DNA from: Mixophyes australis | Lineage: Eukaryota > Chordata > Amphibia > Anura > Limnodynastidae | Length of the DNA: 64,000 nt | Direction: 5' to 3' | NCBI GenBank assembly: GCA_036250195.1 | Contig: JAVHZZ010000012.1 | Span: 93,190,955-93,254,954 of the forward strand | Part shown: positions 11,636-21,200 of the stretch, piece after piece | How positions within the stretch are numbered: the stretch's first letter is position 1 | Layout: each line of letters starts with the position of its first letter | The notes under the pieces: model-generated | What the model was told of the DNA's origin: nothing | The model's input: the letters and a program-made list of their open reading frames with translations, nothing else | The model's database searches: none | Made by a program: the position numbers and the translations under genes

Positions 11636-13745
11636 GTCTCCAGCCTGTCTCTTTCTCTCTCTCTCTCTCAGGTCTCCAGCCTGTCTCTTTCTCTCTCTCA
11701 GGTCTCCAGCCTGTCTGTCTCTCTCAGGTCTCCGGCCAGTCTCTCTCTCTCAGGTCTCCAGCCTGTCTCTCTCTCTCTCAGGTCTCCAGTCTGTCTCTCT
11801 CTCTCAGGTCTCCAGTCTGTCTCTCTCTCTCTCTCAGGTCTCCAGTCTGTCTCTCTCTCTCTCTCAGGTCTCCAGTCTGTCTCTCTCTCAGGTCCCCAGC
11901 CTGTCTCTCTCAGGTCCCCAGCCTGTCTCTCTCTCTCAGGTCCCCAGCCTGTCCCTCTCTCTCAGGTCCCCAGCCTGTCCCTCTCTCTCAGGTCCCCAGC
12001 CTGTCTCTCTCTCTCTCAGGTCCCCAGCCTGTCTCTCTCTCAGGTCCCCAGCCTGTCTCTCTCTCAGGTCCCCAGCCTGTCTCTCTCTCTCTCAGGTCCC
12101 CAGCCTGTCTCTCTCTCTCTCTCTCTCTCTCAGGTCCCAAGCCTGTCTCTCTCTCTCTCAGGTCCCCAGCCTGTCTCTCTCTCTCTCAGGTCCCCAGCCT
12201 GTCTCTCTCTCTCTCTCTGGTCCCCAGCCTGTCTCTCTCTCTCTCTCAGGTCCCCAGCCTGTCTCTCTCTCTCTCTCAGGTCCCCAGCCTGTCTCTCTCT
12301 CTCTCTCAGGTCCCCAGCCTGTCTCTCTCTCTCTCAGGTCCCCAGCCTGTCTCTCTCTCTCAGGTCCCCAGCCTGTCTCTCTCTCTCTCTCAGGTCCCCA
12401 GCCTGTCTCTCTCTCTCTCAGGTCCCCAGCCTGTCTCTCTCTCTCAGGTCCCCAGCCTGTCTCTCTCTCTCTCAGGTCCCCAGCCTGTCTCTCTCTCAGG
12501 TCCCCAGCTTGTCTCTCTCTCTCTCTCAGGTCCCCAGCTTGTCTCTCTCTCTCTCTCAGGTCCCCAGCCTGTCTCTCTCTCTCAGGTCCCCAGCCTGTCT
12601 CTCTCTCTCTCTCTCAGGTCCCCAGCCTGTCTCTCTCTCTCTCTCTCTCAGGTCTCCAGCCTGTCTCTCTCTCTCTCTCAGGTCTCCAGCCTGTCTCTCT
12701 CTCTCAGGTCTCCAGCCTGTCTCTCTCTGGTCCCCAGCCTGTCTCTCTCTGGTCCCCAGCCTGTCTCTCTCTCTCTCTCTGGTCCCCAGCCTGTCTCTCT
12801 CTCTCTCTGGTCCCCAGCCTGTCTCTCTCTCTCTCTCTGGTCCCCAGCCTGTCTCTCTCTCTCTCTGGTCCCCAGCCTGTCTCTCTCTCTCTCTGGTCCC
12901 CAGCCTGTCTCTCTCTCTGGTCCCCAGTCTGTCTCTCTCTCTGGTCCCCAGCCTGTCTCTCTCTCTCTCTCTCTCAGGTCTCCAGCCTGTCTCTCTCTCT
13001 CTCTCTCTCAGGTCTCCAGCCTGTCTCTCTCTCAGGTCTCCAGCCTGTCTCTCTCTCTCTCTCTCTCAGGTCTCCAGCCTGTCTCTCTCTCAGGTCTCCA
13101 GCCTGTCTCTCTCTCTCAGGTCTCCAGCCTGTCTCTCTCTCTCAGGTCCCCAGCATGTCTCTCTCTCTGGTCCCCAGCCTGTCTTTCTCTCTCTCTGGTC
13201 CCCAGCCTGTCTCTCTCTCTGGTCTCCAGCCTGTCTCTCTCTCTGGTCTCCAGCCTGTCTCTCTCTCTCTGGTCTCCAGCCTGTCTCTCTCTCTCTGGTC
13301 TCCAGCCTGTCTCTCTCTCTCTCAGGTCTCCAGCCTGTCTCTCTCTCTCTCAGGTCTCCAGCCTGTCTCTCTCTCTCAGGTCTCCAGCCTGTCTCTCTCT
13401 CTCTCTCTCTCAGGTCCCCAGCCTGTCTCTCTCTCTCTCTCTCAGGTCCCCAGCCTGTCTCTCTCTCTCTCTCTCAGGTCCCCAGCCTGTCTCTCTCTCT
13501 CTCTCTCTCAGGTCCCCAGCCTGTCTCTCTCTCTCTCTCTCAGGTCTCCAGCCTGTCTCTCTCTGGTCCCCAGCCTGTCTCTCTCTCTCTCTCTGGTCCC
13601 CAGCCTGTCTCTCTCTCTCTCTCTGGTCCCCAGCCTGTCTCTCTCTCTCTCTGGTCCCCAGCCTGTCTCTCTCTCTGGTCCCCAGTCTGTCTCTCTCTCT
13701 GGTCCCCAGTCTGTCTCTCTCTCTCTCTCTCTCTCAGGTCTCCAG

Positions 13746-13797
<52 letters not shown>

Positions 13798-15170
13798 GTC
13801 TCCAGCCTGTCTCTCTCTCTCTCTCTCTCAGGTCTCCAGCCTGTCTCTCTCTCAGGTCTCCAGCCTGTCTCTCTCTCTCTCTCTCAGGTCTCCAGCCTGT
13901 CTCTCTCTCAGGTCTCCAGCCTGTCTCTCTCTCTCTCTCAGGTCTCCAGCCTGTCTCTCTCTCTCAGGTCCCCAGCATGTCTCTCTCTCTGGTCCCCAGC
14001 CTGTCTTTCTCTCTCTCTGGTCCCCAGCCTGTCTCTCTCTCTGGTCTCCAGCCTGTCTCTCTCTCTGGTCTCCAGCCTGTCTCTCTCTCTCTGGTCTCCA
14101 GCCTGTCTCTCTCTCTCTGGTCTCCAGCCTGTCTCTCTCTCTCAGGTCTCCAGCCTGTCTCTCTCTCTCAGGTCTCCAGCCTGTCTCTCTCTCTCAGGTC
14201 TCCAGCCTGTCTCTCTCTCTCTCTCTCTCAGGTCCCCAGCCTGTCTCTCTCTCTCTCTCTCTCAGGTCCCCAGCCTGTCTCTCTCTCTCTCTCTCAGGTC
14301 CCCAGCCTGTCTCTCTCTCAGGTCCCCAGCTTGTCTCTCTCTCTCTCAGGTCCCCAGCCTGTCTCTCTCTCTCAGGTCCCCAGCCTGTCTCTCTCTCTCA
14401 GGTCCCCAGCCTGTCTCTCTCTCTCTCTCTCAGGTCCCCAGCCTGTCTCTCTCTCTCTCTCAGGTCCCCAGCCTGTCTCTCTCTCTCTCAGGTCCCCAGC
14501 CTGTCTATCTCTCTCAGGTCCCCAGCCTGTCTCTCTCTCTCTCTCAGGTCCCCAGCCTGTCTCTCTCTCTCTCTCAGGTCCCCAGCCTGTCTCTCTCTCT
14601 CTCAGGTCCCCAGCCTGTCTCTCTCTCTCTCAGGTCCCCAGCCTGTCTCTCTCTCTCTCTCTCTCAGGTCCCCAGCCTGTCTCTCTCTCTCTCTCAGGTC
14701 CCCAGCCTCTCTCTCTCTCAGGTCCCCAGCACGTCTCTCTCTCTCAGGTCCCCAGCCTGTCTCTCTCTCTCAGGTCCCCAGCCTCTCTCTCTCTCAGGTC
14801 CCCAGCACGTCTCTCTCTCTCAGGTCCCCAGCACGTCTCTCTCTCTCAGGTCCCCAGCCTGTCTCTCTCTCTCAGGTCCCCAGCCTGTCTCTCTCTCTCA
14901 GGTCCCCAGCCTGTCTCTCTCTCTCTCTCTCTCAGGTCCCCAGCCTGTCTCTCTCTCTCAGGTCCCCAGCCTGTCTCTCTCTCTCTCAGGTCCCCGGCCT
15001 GTCTCTCTCTCGGGGCCCAGCCTGTCTCTCTCTCTCGGGCCCCTAGCCTGTCAGTATTGGGCCCCTGTACATTATATTATATTAGGTACCAGCACGGTCA
15101 GACAGGACACATCCACAGAGGGCAGCCCCCAGTCTCCTCTCCAGCAGTACAGCTGCATGGGCGCCGCCAT
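2204..15170 (-). CDS. MTX1: Metaxin-1 gene, complete coding region in 8 exons (introns included)
   Basis: Metaxin-1 is a tail-anchored outer mitochondrial membrane protein that works with metaxin-2 and the SAM complex in protein import. Joining eight exons (15090-15170, 6515-6584, 6361-6440, 5867-5959, 5058-5240, 4863-4939, 2656-2810, 2204-2427) gives 320 residues, close to the 317 of the short human form. All junctions have GT/AG and the codon phase is consistent throughout. The protein starts [20 protein letters not shown] and has the thioredoxin/GST-like N-terminal half, the GST C-terminal-like helical half (residues about 110-245), and a C-terminal membrane anchor at about 275-295 ([20 protein letters not shown]) followed by an acidic tail. 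MTX3 was considered, but the start, the anchor with SIQR after it and the THBS3 neighbour all point to MTX1. Intron 1 is 8.5 kb because of two tandem arrays. Confidence 0.96.
2656..2810 (-). CDS. MTX1: MTX1 exon 7
   Basis: Encodes residues about 195-246, [15 protein letters not shown] followed by a leucine-rich helix and [14 protein letters not shown], matching the conserved GST_C-like part of metaxins. Acceptor TTTGCAG, donor GTGAGT. Confidence 0.95.
2918..3868. repeat. 90-bp minisatellite in MTX1 intron 7, about 10 copies
   Basis: Head-to-tail 90-bp units containing CTCCAACAATCCAGGCATCA and AACCGTGACCCAGAGGAACA. Copies are 95% or more alike in the centre and more divergent at the right end. 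Because 90 is divisible by three, the minus strand stays open for 259 codons as a perfect 30-residue repeat. The array lies inside an intron with no splice logic, so it is not a protein. Confidence 0.92.
3869..4862. other. MTX1 intron 7, unique part
   Basis: The rest of intron 7 contains no recognised repeat or exon. The short open frames on either strand have no recognisable product. Confidence 0.5.
4863..4939 (-). CDS. MTX1: MTX1 exon 6
   Basis: A 77-bp exon encoding [19 protein letters not shown] and then TFFFGDS, residues 170-194. The FFFGD motif is a metaxin hallmark. The acceptor is CCCCAACAG and the donor GTAAGT. A 14-base C run sits about 55 bases upstream, inside intron 5. Confidence 0.95.
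5058..5240 (-). CDS. MTX1: MTX1 exon 5
   Basis: Encodes residues 109-169, beginning [20 protein letters not shown] and including [20 protein letters not shown] and an acidic DDEELEKQ end. This is the most recognisable metaxin segment. Acceptor GCCGGCAG, donor GTGAGA; both ends are phase 0. Confidence 0.96.
5867..5959 (-). CDS. MTX1: MTX1 exon 4
   Basis: A 31-codon phase-0 exon encoding [20 protein letters not shown] and then [11 protein letters not shown], residues 78-108. Acceptor CGCTCCAG, donor GTAAGT. Its flanking introns carry a G run (5668-5682) and a C run (6033-6050). Confidence 0.96.
6361..6440 (-). CDS. MTX1: MTX1 exon 3
   Basis: Encodes residues about 51-77, [20 protein letters not shown] then THLRKQ, equivalent to the metaxin segment with LPAL and IITHLRK. 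It completes a glycine codon begun in exon 2. Acceptor GTTACAG, donor GTGAGA. Confidence 0.95.
6515..6584 (-). CDS. MTX1: MTX1 exon 2
   Basis: Encodes residues 28-50, [20 protein letters not shown] then SPS. This is the metaxin N-terminal thioredoxin-like strand and helix region. Acceptor CTTTCAG, donor GTACAC (weak but in GT/AG form). The exon is too short to appear as an open frame of its own. Confidence 0.95.
6920..9569. repeat. 31-bp minisatellite in MTX1 intron 1, about 85 copies
   Basis: Tight head-to-tail 31-bp units whose core is TAGTGACCCCAGTACAGCGC followed by AGAGCCCGTTC. Recurrent point variants are TACAGC/TATAGC and CCCG/GCG/TGCG. The leftmost copies (AGTGCAGTGCAG) are the most divergent. 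Each unit has one or two CpG sites, giving well over 100 CpGs in 2.6 kb. There are no spacers, so it is not CRISPR. Confidence 0.95.
9570..10596. other. MTX1 intron 1, unique segment between two arrays
   Basis: About 1 kb of non-repetitive sequence separating the 31-bp array from the CT-rich array. Open frames of 70-118 codons occur on both strands, overlapping each other, none recognisable. I see no splice-consistent exon. Confidence 0.45.
10597..15050. repeat. CT-rich minisatellite in MTX1 intron 1, 4.4 kb
   Basis: Units consist of (CT)n with n varying, followed by CAGGTCCCCAGCCTGT or CAGGTCTCCAGCCTGT, or a variant with GGTCCCC lacking the CA. The unit length varies by steps of two, about 24-45 bp, giving roughly 150 copies. 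Runs with ggtCTcc and with ggtCCcc form blocks. A segment around 13151 (AGCATGTCTCTC) recurs at 13973, an offset of 822 bp, showing internal duplication. None of the three forward frames contains a stop in any unit type, which explains the 2269- and 1486-codon open frames. In the MTX1 transcript the array is GA-rich. Confidence 0.95.
15090..15170 (-). CDS. MTX1: MTX1 exon 1 (start codon)
   Basis: Encodes the first 27 residues, [20 protein letters not shown] then VSCLTVL, which matches the metaxin-1 N-terminus. Exon end is CTG before GTACCTAA. The start was chosen for its match to other metaxin-1 proteins, the strong context (A at -3, G at +4) and the YY1-like AAGATGGCGGC overlapping the ATG. 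The frame is also open upstream for over 700 codons through a tandem array (see finding). Confidence 0.96.
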
Positions 15171-15240
15171 CTTACTCCGCCGCTCACCCGGAAGCACCGC
15201 CCACTTCCGGTCACATGCTCCTCCCACCACGTGCCAGAGT
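15163..15240 (-). promoter_or_regulatory. MTX1: MTX1 TATA-less proximal promoter
   Basis: Within 75 bases of the ATG the minus strand carries an E-box CACGTG (15228-15233), a GTGA/CATGTGA element (15211-15217), an ETS/GABPA site ACCGGAAGT (15203-15211), a GC box GGGCGG (15197-15202), a second ETS-like CTTCCGGG (15187-15194) and a YY1-like AAGATGGCGGC (15163-15173) over the start codon. This set is typical of housekeeping and mitochondrial-protein gene promoters. Factor names are inferred from motifs. Confidence 0.7.
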
Positions 15241-15253
15241 AACACTGTTAATC

Positions 15254-18200
15254 TACTATCATACCCAGGTACTACTAATACCCCAGTAATAACCTCCTCA
15301 TACTGCACAATACTCCCATTATCATACCCAGGTATTACTAATACCCCAGTAATAACCTCATACTGCACTATACCCTCCTTATCATACCCAGGTACTACTA
15401 ATACCCCAGTAATAACCTCATACTGCACTATACCCTCCTTATCATACCCAGGTACTACTAATACCCCAGTAATAACCTCATACTGCACAATACTCCCATT
15501 ATCATACCCAGGTATTACTAATACCCCAGTAATAACCTCATACTGCACTATACCCTCCTTATCATACCCAGGTACTACTAATACCCCAGTAATAACCTCA
15601 TACTGCACTATACCCTCCTTATCATACCCAGGTACTACTAATACCCCAGTAATAACCTCATACTGCACAATACTCCCATTATCATACCCAGGTATTACTA
15701 ATACCCCAGTAATAACCTCATACTGCACAATACCCCCCTTATCATACCCAGGTATTACTAATACCCCAGTAATAACCTCATACTGCACAATACCCCCCTT
15801 ATCATACCCAGGTACTACTAATACCCCAGTAATAACCTCATACTGCACAATACTCCCATTATCATACCCAGGTATTACTAATACCCCAGTAATAACCTCA
15901 TACTGCACAATACCCCCCTTATCATACCCAGGTATTACTAATACCCCAGTAATAACCTCATACTGCACAATACTCCCATTATCATACCCAGGTACTACTA
16001 ATACCCCAGTAATAACCTCATACTGCACAATACCCCCCTTATCATACCCAGGTATTACTAATACCCCAGTAATAACCTCATACTGCACAATACTCCCATT
16101 ATCATACCCAGGTACTACTAATACCCCAGTAATAACCTCCTCATACTGCACAATACTCTTATTATCATACCCAAGTGCTACTAATACCCCAGTAATAACC
16201 TCATACTGCACTATACCCTCCTTATCATACCCAGGTACTACTAATACCCCAGTAATAACCTCATACTGCACTATACCCTCCTTATCATACCCAGGTACTA
16301 CTAATACCCCAGTAATAACCTCATACTGCACAATACTCCCATTATCATACCCAGGTATTACTAATACCCCAGTAATAACCTCATACTGCACAATACCCCC
16401 CTTATCATACCCAGGTATTACTAATACCCCAGTAATAACCTCATACTGCACAATACCCCCCTTATCATACCCAGGTATTACTAATACCCCAGTAATAACC
16501 TCATACTGCACAATACTCCCATTATCATACCCAGGTACTACTAATACCCCAGTAATAACCTCATACTGCACAATACCCCCCTTATCATACCCAGGTATTA
16601 CTAATACCCCAGTAATAACCTCATACTGCACAATACTCCCATTATCATACCCAGGTACTACTAATACCCCAGTAATAACCTCCTCATACTGCACAATACT
16701 CTTATTATCATACCCAAGTGCTACTAATACCCCAGTAATAACCTCCTCATACTGCACAATACCCCCATTATCATACCCAGGTACTACTAATACCCCAGTA
16801 ATAACCTCCTCATACTGCACAATACTCCCATTATCATACCCAGGCACTACTAATACCCCAGTAATAACCTCCTCATACTGCACAATACCCCCATTATCAT
16901 ACCCATGTACTACTAATACCCCAGTAATAACCTCCTCATACTGCACAATACTCCCATTATCATACCCAGGTACTACTAATACCCCAGTAATAACCTCATA
17001 TTGCACAATACCCCCATTATCATACCCAGGTACTACTAATACCCCAGTAATAACCTCATACTGCACAATACCCCCATTATCATACCCAGGTACTACTAAT
17101 ACCCCAGTAATAACCTCATTCTGCACAATACCCCCATTATCATACCCAGGTACTACTAATACCCCAGTAATAACCTCCTCATACTGCACAATACTCTTAT
17201 TATTATACCCAAGTACTACTAATACCCCAGTAATAACCTCCTCATACTGCACAATACCCCCATTATCATACCCAGGTACTACTAATACCCCAGTAATAAC
17301 CTCATATTGCACAATACCCCCGTATCATACACAGGTACTACTAATACCCCAGTAATACCCTCATACTGCACAATACCCCCATTATCATACCCAGGTACTA
17401 CTAATACCCCAGTAATAACCTCATACTGCACAATACTCCTATTATCATACCCAGGTACTACTAATACCCCAGTAATAACCTCCTCATACTGCACAATACT
17501 CTTATTATCATACCCAAGTACTACTAATACCCCAGTAATAACCTCCTCATACTGCACAATACTCCCATTATCATACCCCGGTACTACTAATACCCCAGTA
17601 ATAACCTCATATTTCACAATACCCCCAGTATCATACACAGGTACTACTAATACCCCAGTAATAACCTCATACTGCACAATATCCCCATTATCATACCCAG
17701 GTACTACTAATACCCCAGTAATAACCTCATACTGCACAATACCCCCATTATCATACCCAAGTACTACTAATACCCCAGTAATAACCTCCTCATACTGCAC
17801 AATACTCCCATTATCATACCCAGGTACTACTAATACCACAGTAATAACCTCATATTGCACAATACCCCCAGTATCATACACAGGTACTACTAATACCCCA
17901 GTAATAACCTCATACTGCACAATACCCCCATTATCATACCCAGGTACTACTAATACCCCAGTAATAACCTCATACTGCTCAATACCCCCATTATCATACC
18001 CAGGTACTACTAATACCCCAGTAATAACCTCCTCATACTGCACAATACTCTTATCATACCCAAGTACTACTAATACCCCAGTAATAACCTCCTCATACTG
18101 CACAATACTCCCATTATCATACCCCGGTACTACTAATACCCCAGTAATAACCTCATATTGCACAATACCCCCAGTATCATACACAGGTACTACTAATACC

Positions 18201-21200
18201 CCAGTAATAACCTCATACTGCACAATACCCCCATTATCATACCCAGGTACTACTAATACCCCAGTAATAGCCTCATACTGCACAATACCCCCATTATCAT
18301 ACCCAGGTACTACTAATACCCCAGTAATAACCTCCTCATACTGCACAATACTCTTATTATCATACCCAGGTACTACTAATACCCCAGTAATAACCTCATA
18401 TTGCACAATACCCCCAGTATCATACACAGGTACTACTAATACCCCAGTAATAACATCATACTGCACAATACCCCCATTATCATACCCAGGTACTACTAAT
18501 ACCCCAGTAATAACCTCATACTGCACAATACCCCAATTATCATACCCAGGTACTACTAATACCCCAGTAATAACCTCCTCATGCTGCACAATACTCTTAT
18601 TATCATACCCAAGTACTACTAATACCCCAGTAATAACCTCCTCATACTGCACAATACCCCCATTATCATACCCAGGTACTACTAATACCCCAGTAATAAC
18701 CTCATTATACTGCACAATACCCCCATTATCATACCCAGGTACTACTAATACCCCAGTAATAACCTCATACTGCACAATACCCCCATTATCATACCCAGGT
18801 ACAACTAATACCCCAGTAATAACATCCTCATACTGCACAATACCCCCATTATCATACCCAGGTACTACTAATACCCTAGTTATAACCTTCTCATACTGCA
18901 CAATACTCTTATTATCATACCCAAGTACTACTAATACCCCAGTAATAACCTCTTCATACTGCACAATACCCCCGTTATCATACCCAGGTACTACTAATAC
19001 CCCAGTAATAACCTCATACTGCACAATACCCCTCTTATCATACCCAGGTACTACTAATACCCCAGTAATAACCTCATACTGCACAACATTCCCATTATCA
19101 TACCCAGGTACTACTAATACCCCAGTAATAACCTCCTCATACTGCACAATACTCTTATTATCATACCCAAGTACTACTAATACCCCAGTAATAACCTCCT
19201 CATACTGCACAATACTCCCATTATCATACCCCGGTACTACTAATACCCCAGTAATAACCTCATATTGCACAATACCCCCAGTATCATACACAGGTACTAC
19301 TAATACCCCAGTAATAACCTCATACTGCACAATACCCCCATTATCATACCCAGGTACTACTAATACCCCAGTAATAGCCTCATACTGCACAATACCCCCA
19401 TTATCATACCCAGGTACTACTAATACCCCAGTAATAACCTCCGCATACTGCACAATACTCTTATTATCATACCCAGGTACTACTAATACCCCAGTAATAA
19501 CCTCATATTGCACAATACCCCCAGTATCATACACAGGTACTACTAATACCCCAGTAATAACCTCATACTGCACAATACCCCCATTATCATACCCAGGTAC
19601 TACTAATACCCCAGTAATAACCTCCTCATACTGCACAATACTCTTATTATCATACCCAAGTACTACTAATACCCCAGTAATAACCTCCTCATACTGCACA
19701 ATACTCCCATTATCATACCCAGGTACTACTAATACCCCAGTAATAACCTCATATTGCACAATACCCCCAGTATCATACACAGGTACTACTAATACCCCAG
19801 TAATAACCTCATACTGCACAATACCCCCATTATCATACCCAGGTACTACTAATACCCCAGTAATAACCTCCTCATACTGCACAATACTCTTATTATCATA
19901 CCCAAGTACTACTAATACCCCAGTAATAACCTTCATACTGCACAATACCCCCGTTATCATACCCAGGTACTACTAATACCGCAATAATAACCTCCTCATA
20001 CTGCACAATACTCCCATTATCATACCCAGGTATTACTAATACCCCAGTAATAACCTCATACTGCACAATACCCCCAGTATCATACACAGGTACTACTAAT
20101 ACCCCAGTAATAACATCATACTGCACAATACCCCTCTTATCATACCCAGGTACTACTAATACCCCAGTAATAACCTCATACTGCACAATATTCCCATTAT
20201 CATACCCAGGTACTACTAATACCCCAGTAATAACCTCCTCATACTGCACAATACTCTTATTATCATACCCAAGTACTACTAATACCCCAGTAATAACCTC
20301 CTCATACTGCACAATACCCCCATTATCATACCCAGGTACTACTAATACCCCAGTAATAACCTCATTATACTGCACAATACCCCCATTATCATACCCAGGT
20401 ACTACTAATACCCCAGTAATAACCTCATACTGCACAATACCCCCATTATCATACCCAGGTACAACTAATACCCCAGTAATAACATCCTCATACTGCACAA
20501 TACCCCCATTATCATACCCAGGTACTACTAATACCCTAGTTATAACCTCCTCATACTGCACAATACCCCCTTTATCATACCCAGGTACTCCTAATACCCT
20601 AGTAATAACCTCCTCATACTGCACAATACCCCTCTTATCATACCCAGGTACTACTAATACCCCAGTAATAACCTCATACTGCACAATACCCCCCTTATCA
20701 TACCCAGGTACTACTAATACCCCAGTAATAACCTCATACTGCACAATACCCCCATTATCATACCCAGGTACAACTAATACCCCAGTAATAACCTTATACT
20801 GCACAATACCCCCCTTATCAAACCCAGGTACTACTAATACCCCAGTAATACCCTCATACTGCACAATACTCCCATTATCATACCCAGGTACTACTAATAC
20901 CCCAGTAATAACCTCCTCATACTGCACAATACTCTTATTATCATACCCAAGTACTACTAATACCCCAGTAATAACCTCATCATACTGCACAATACTCCCA
21001 TTATCATACCCAGGTACTACTAATACCCCAGTAATAACCTCATATTGAACAATACCCCCAGTATCATACACAGGTACTACTAATACCCCAGTAATAACCT
21101 CATACTGCACAATACCCCCATTATCATACCCAGGTACTACTAATACCCCAGTAATAACCTCATACTGCACAATACCCCATTATCATACCCAGGTACTACT

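Noticed and set aside
10546..17355. A 2269-codon open frame on the plus strand, spanning the CT-rich and 60/63-bp arrays, and the overlapping 1486- and 695-codon frames
   Set aside because: The CT units contain no stop in any forward frame and the 60/63-bp units preserve frame, so length is a by-product of repetition. It also runs antisense across MTX1 exon 1 and its promoter.
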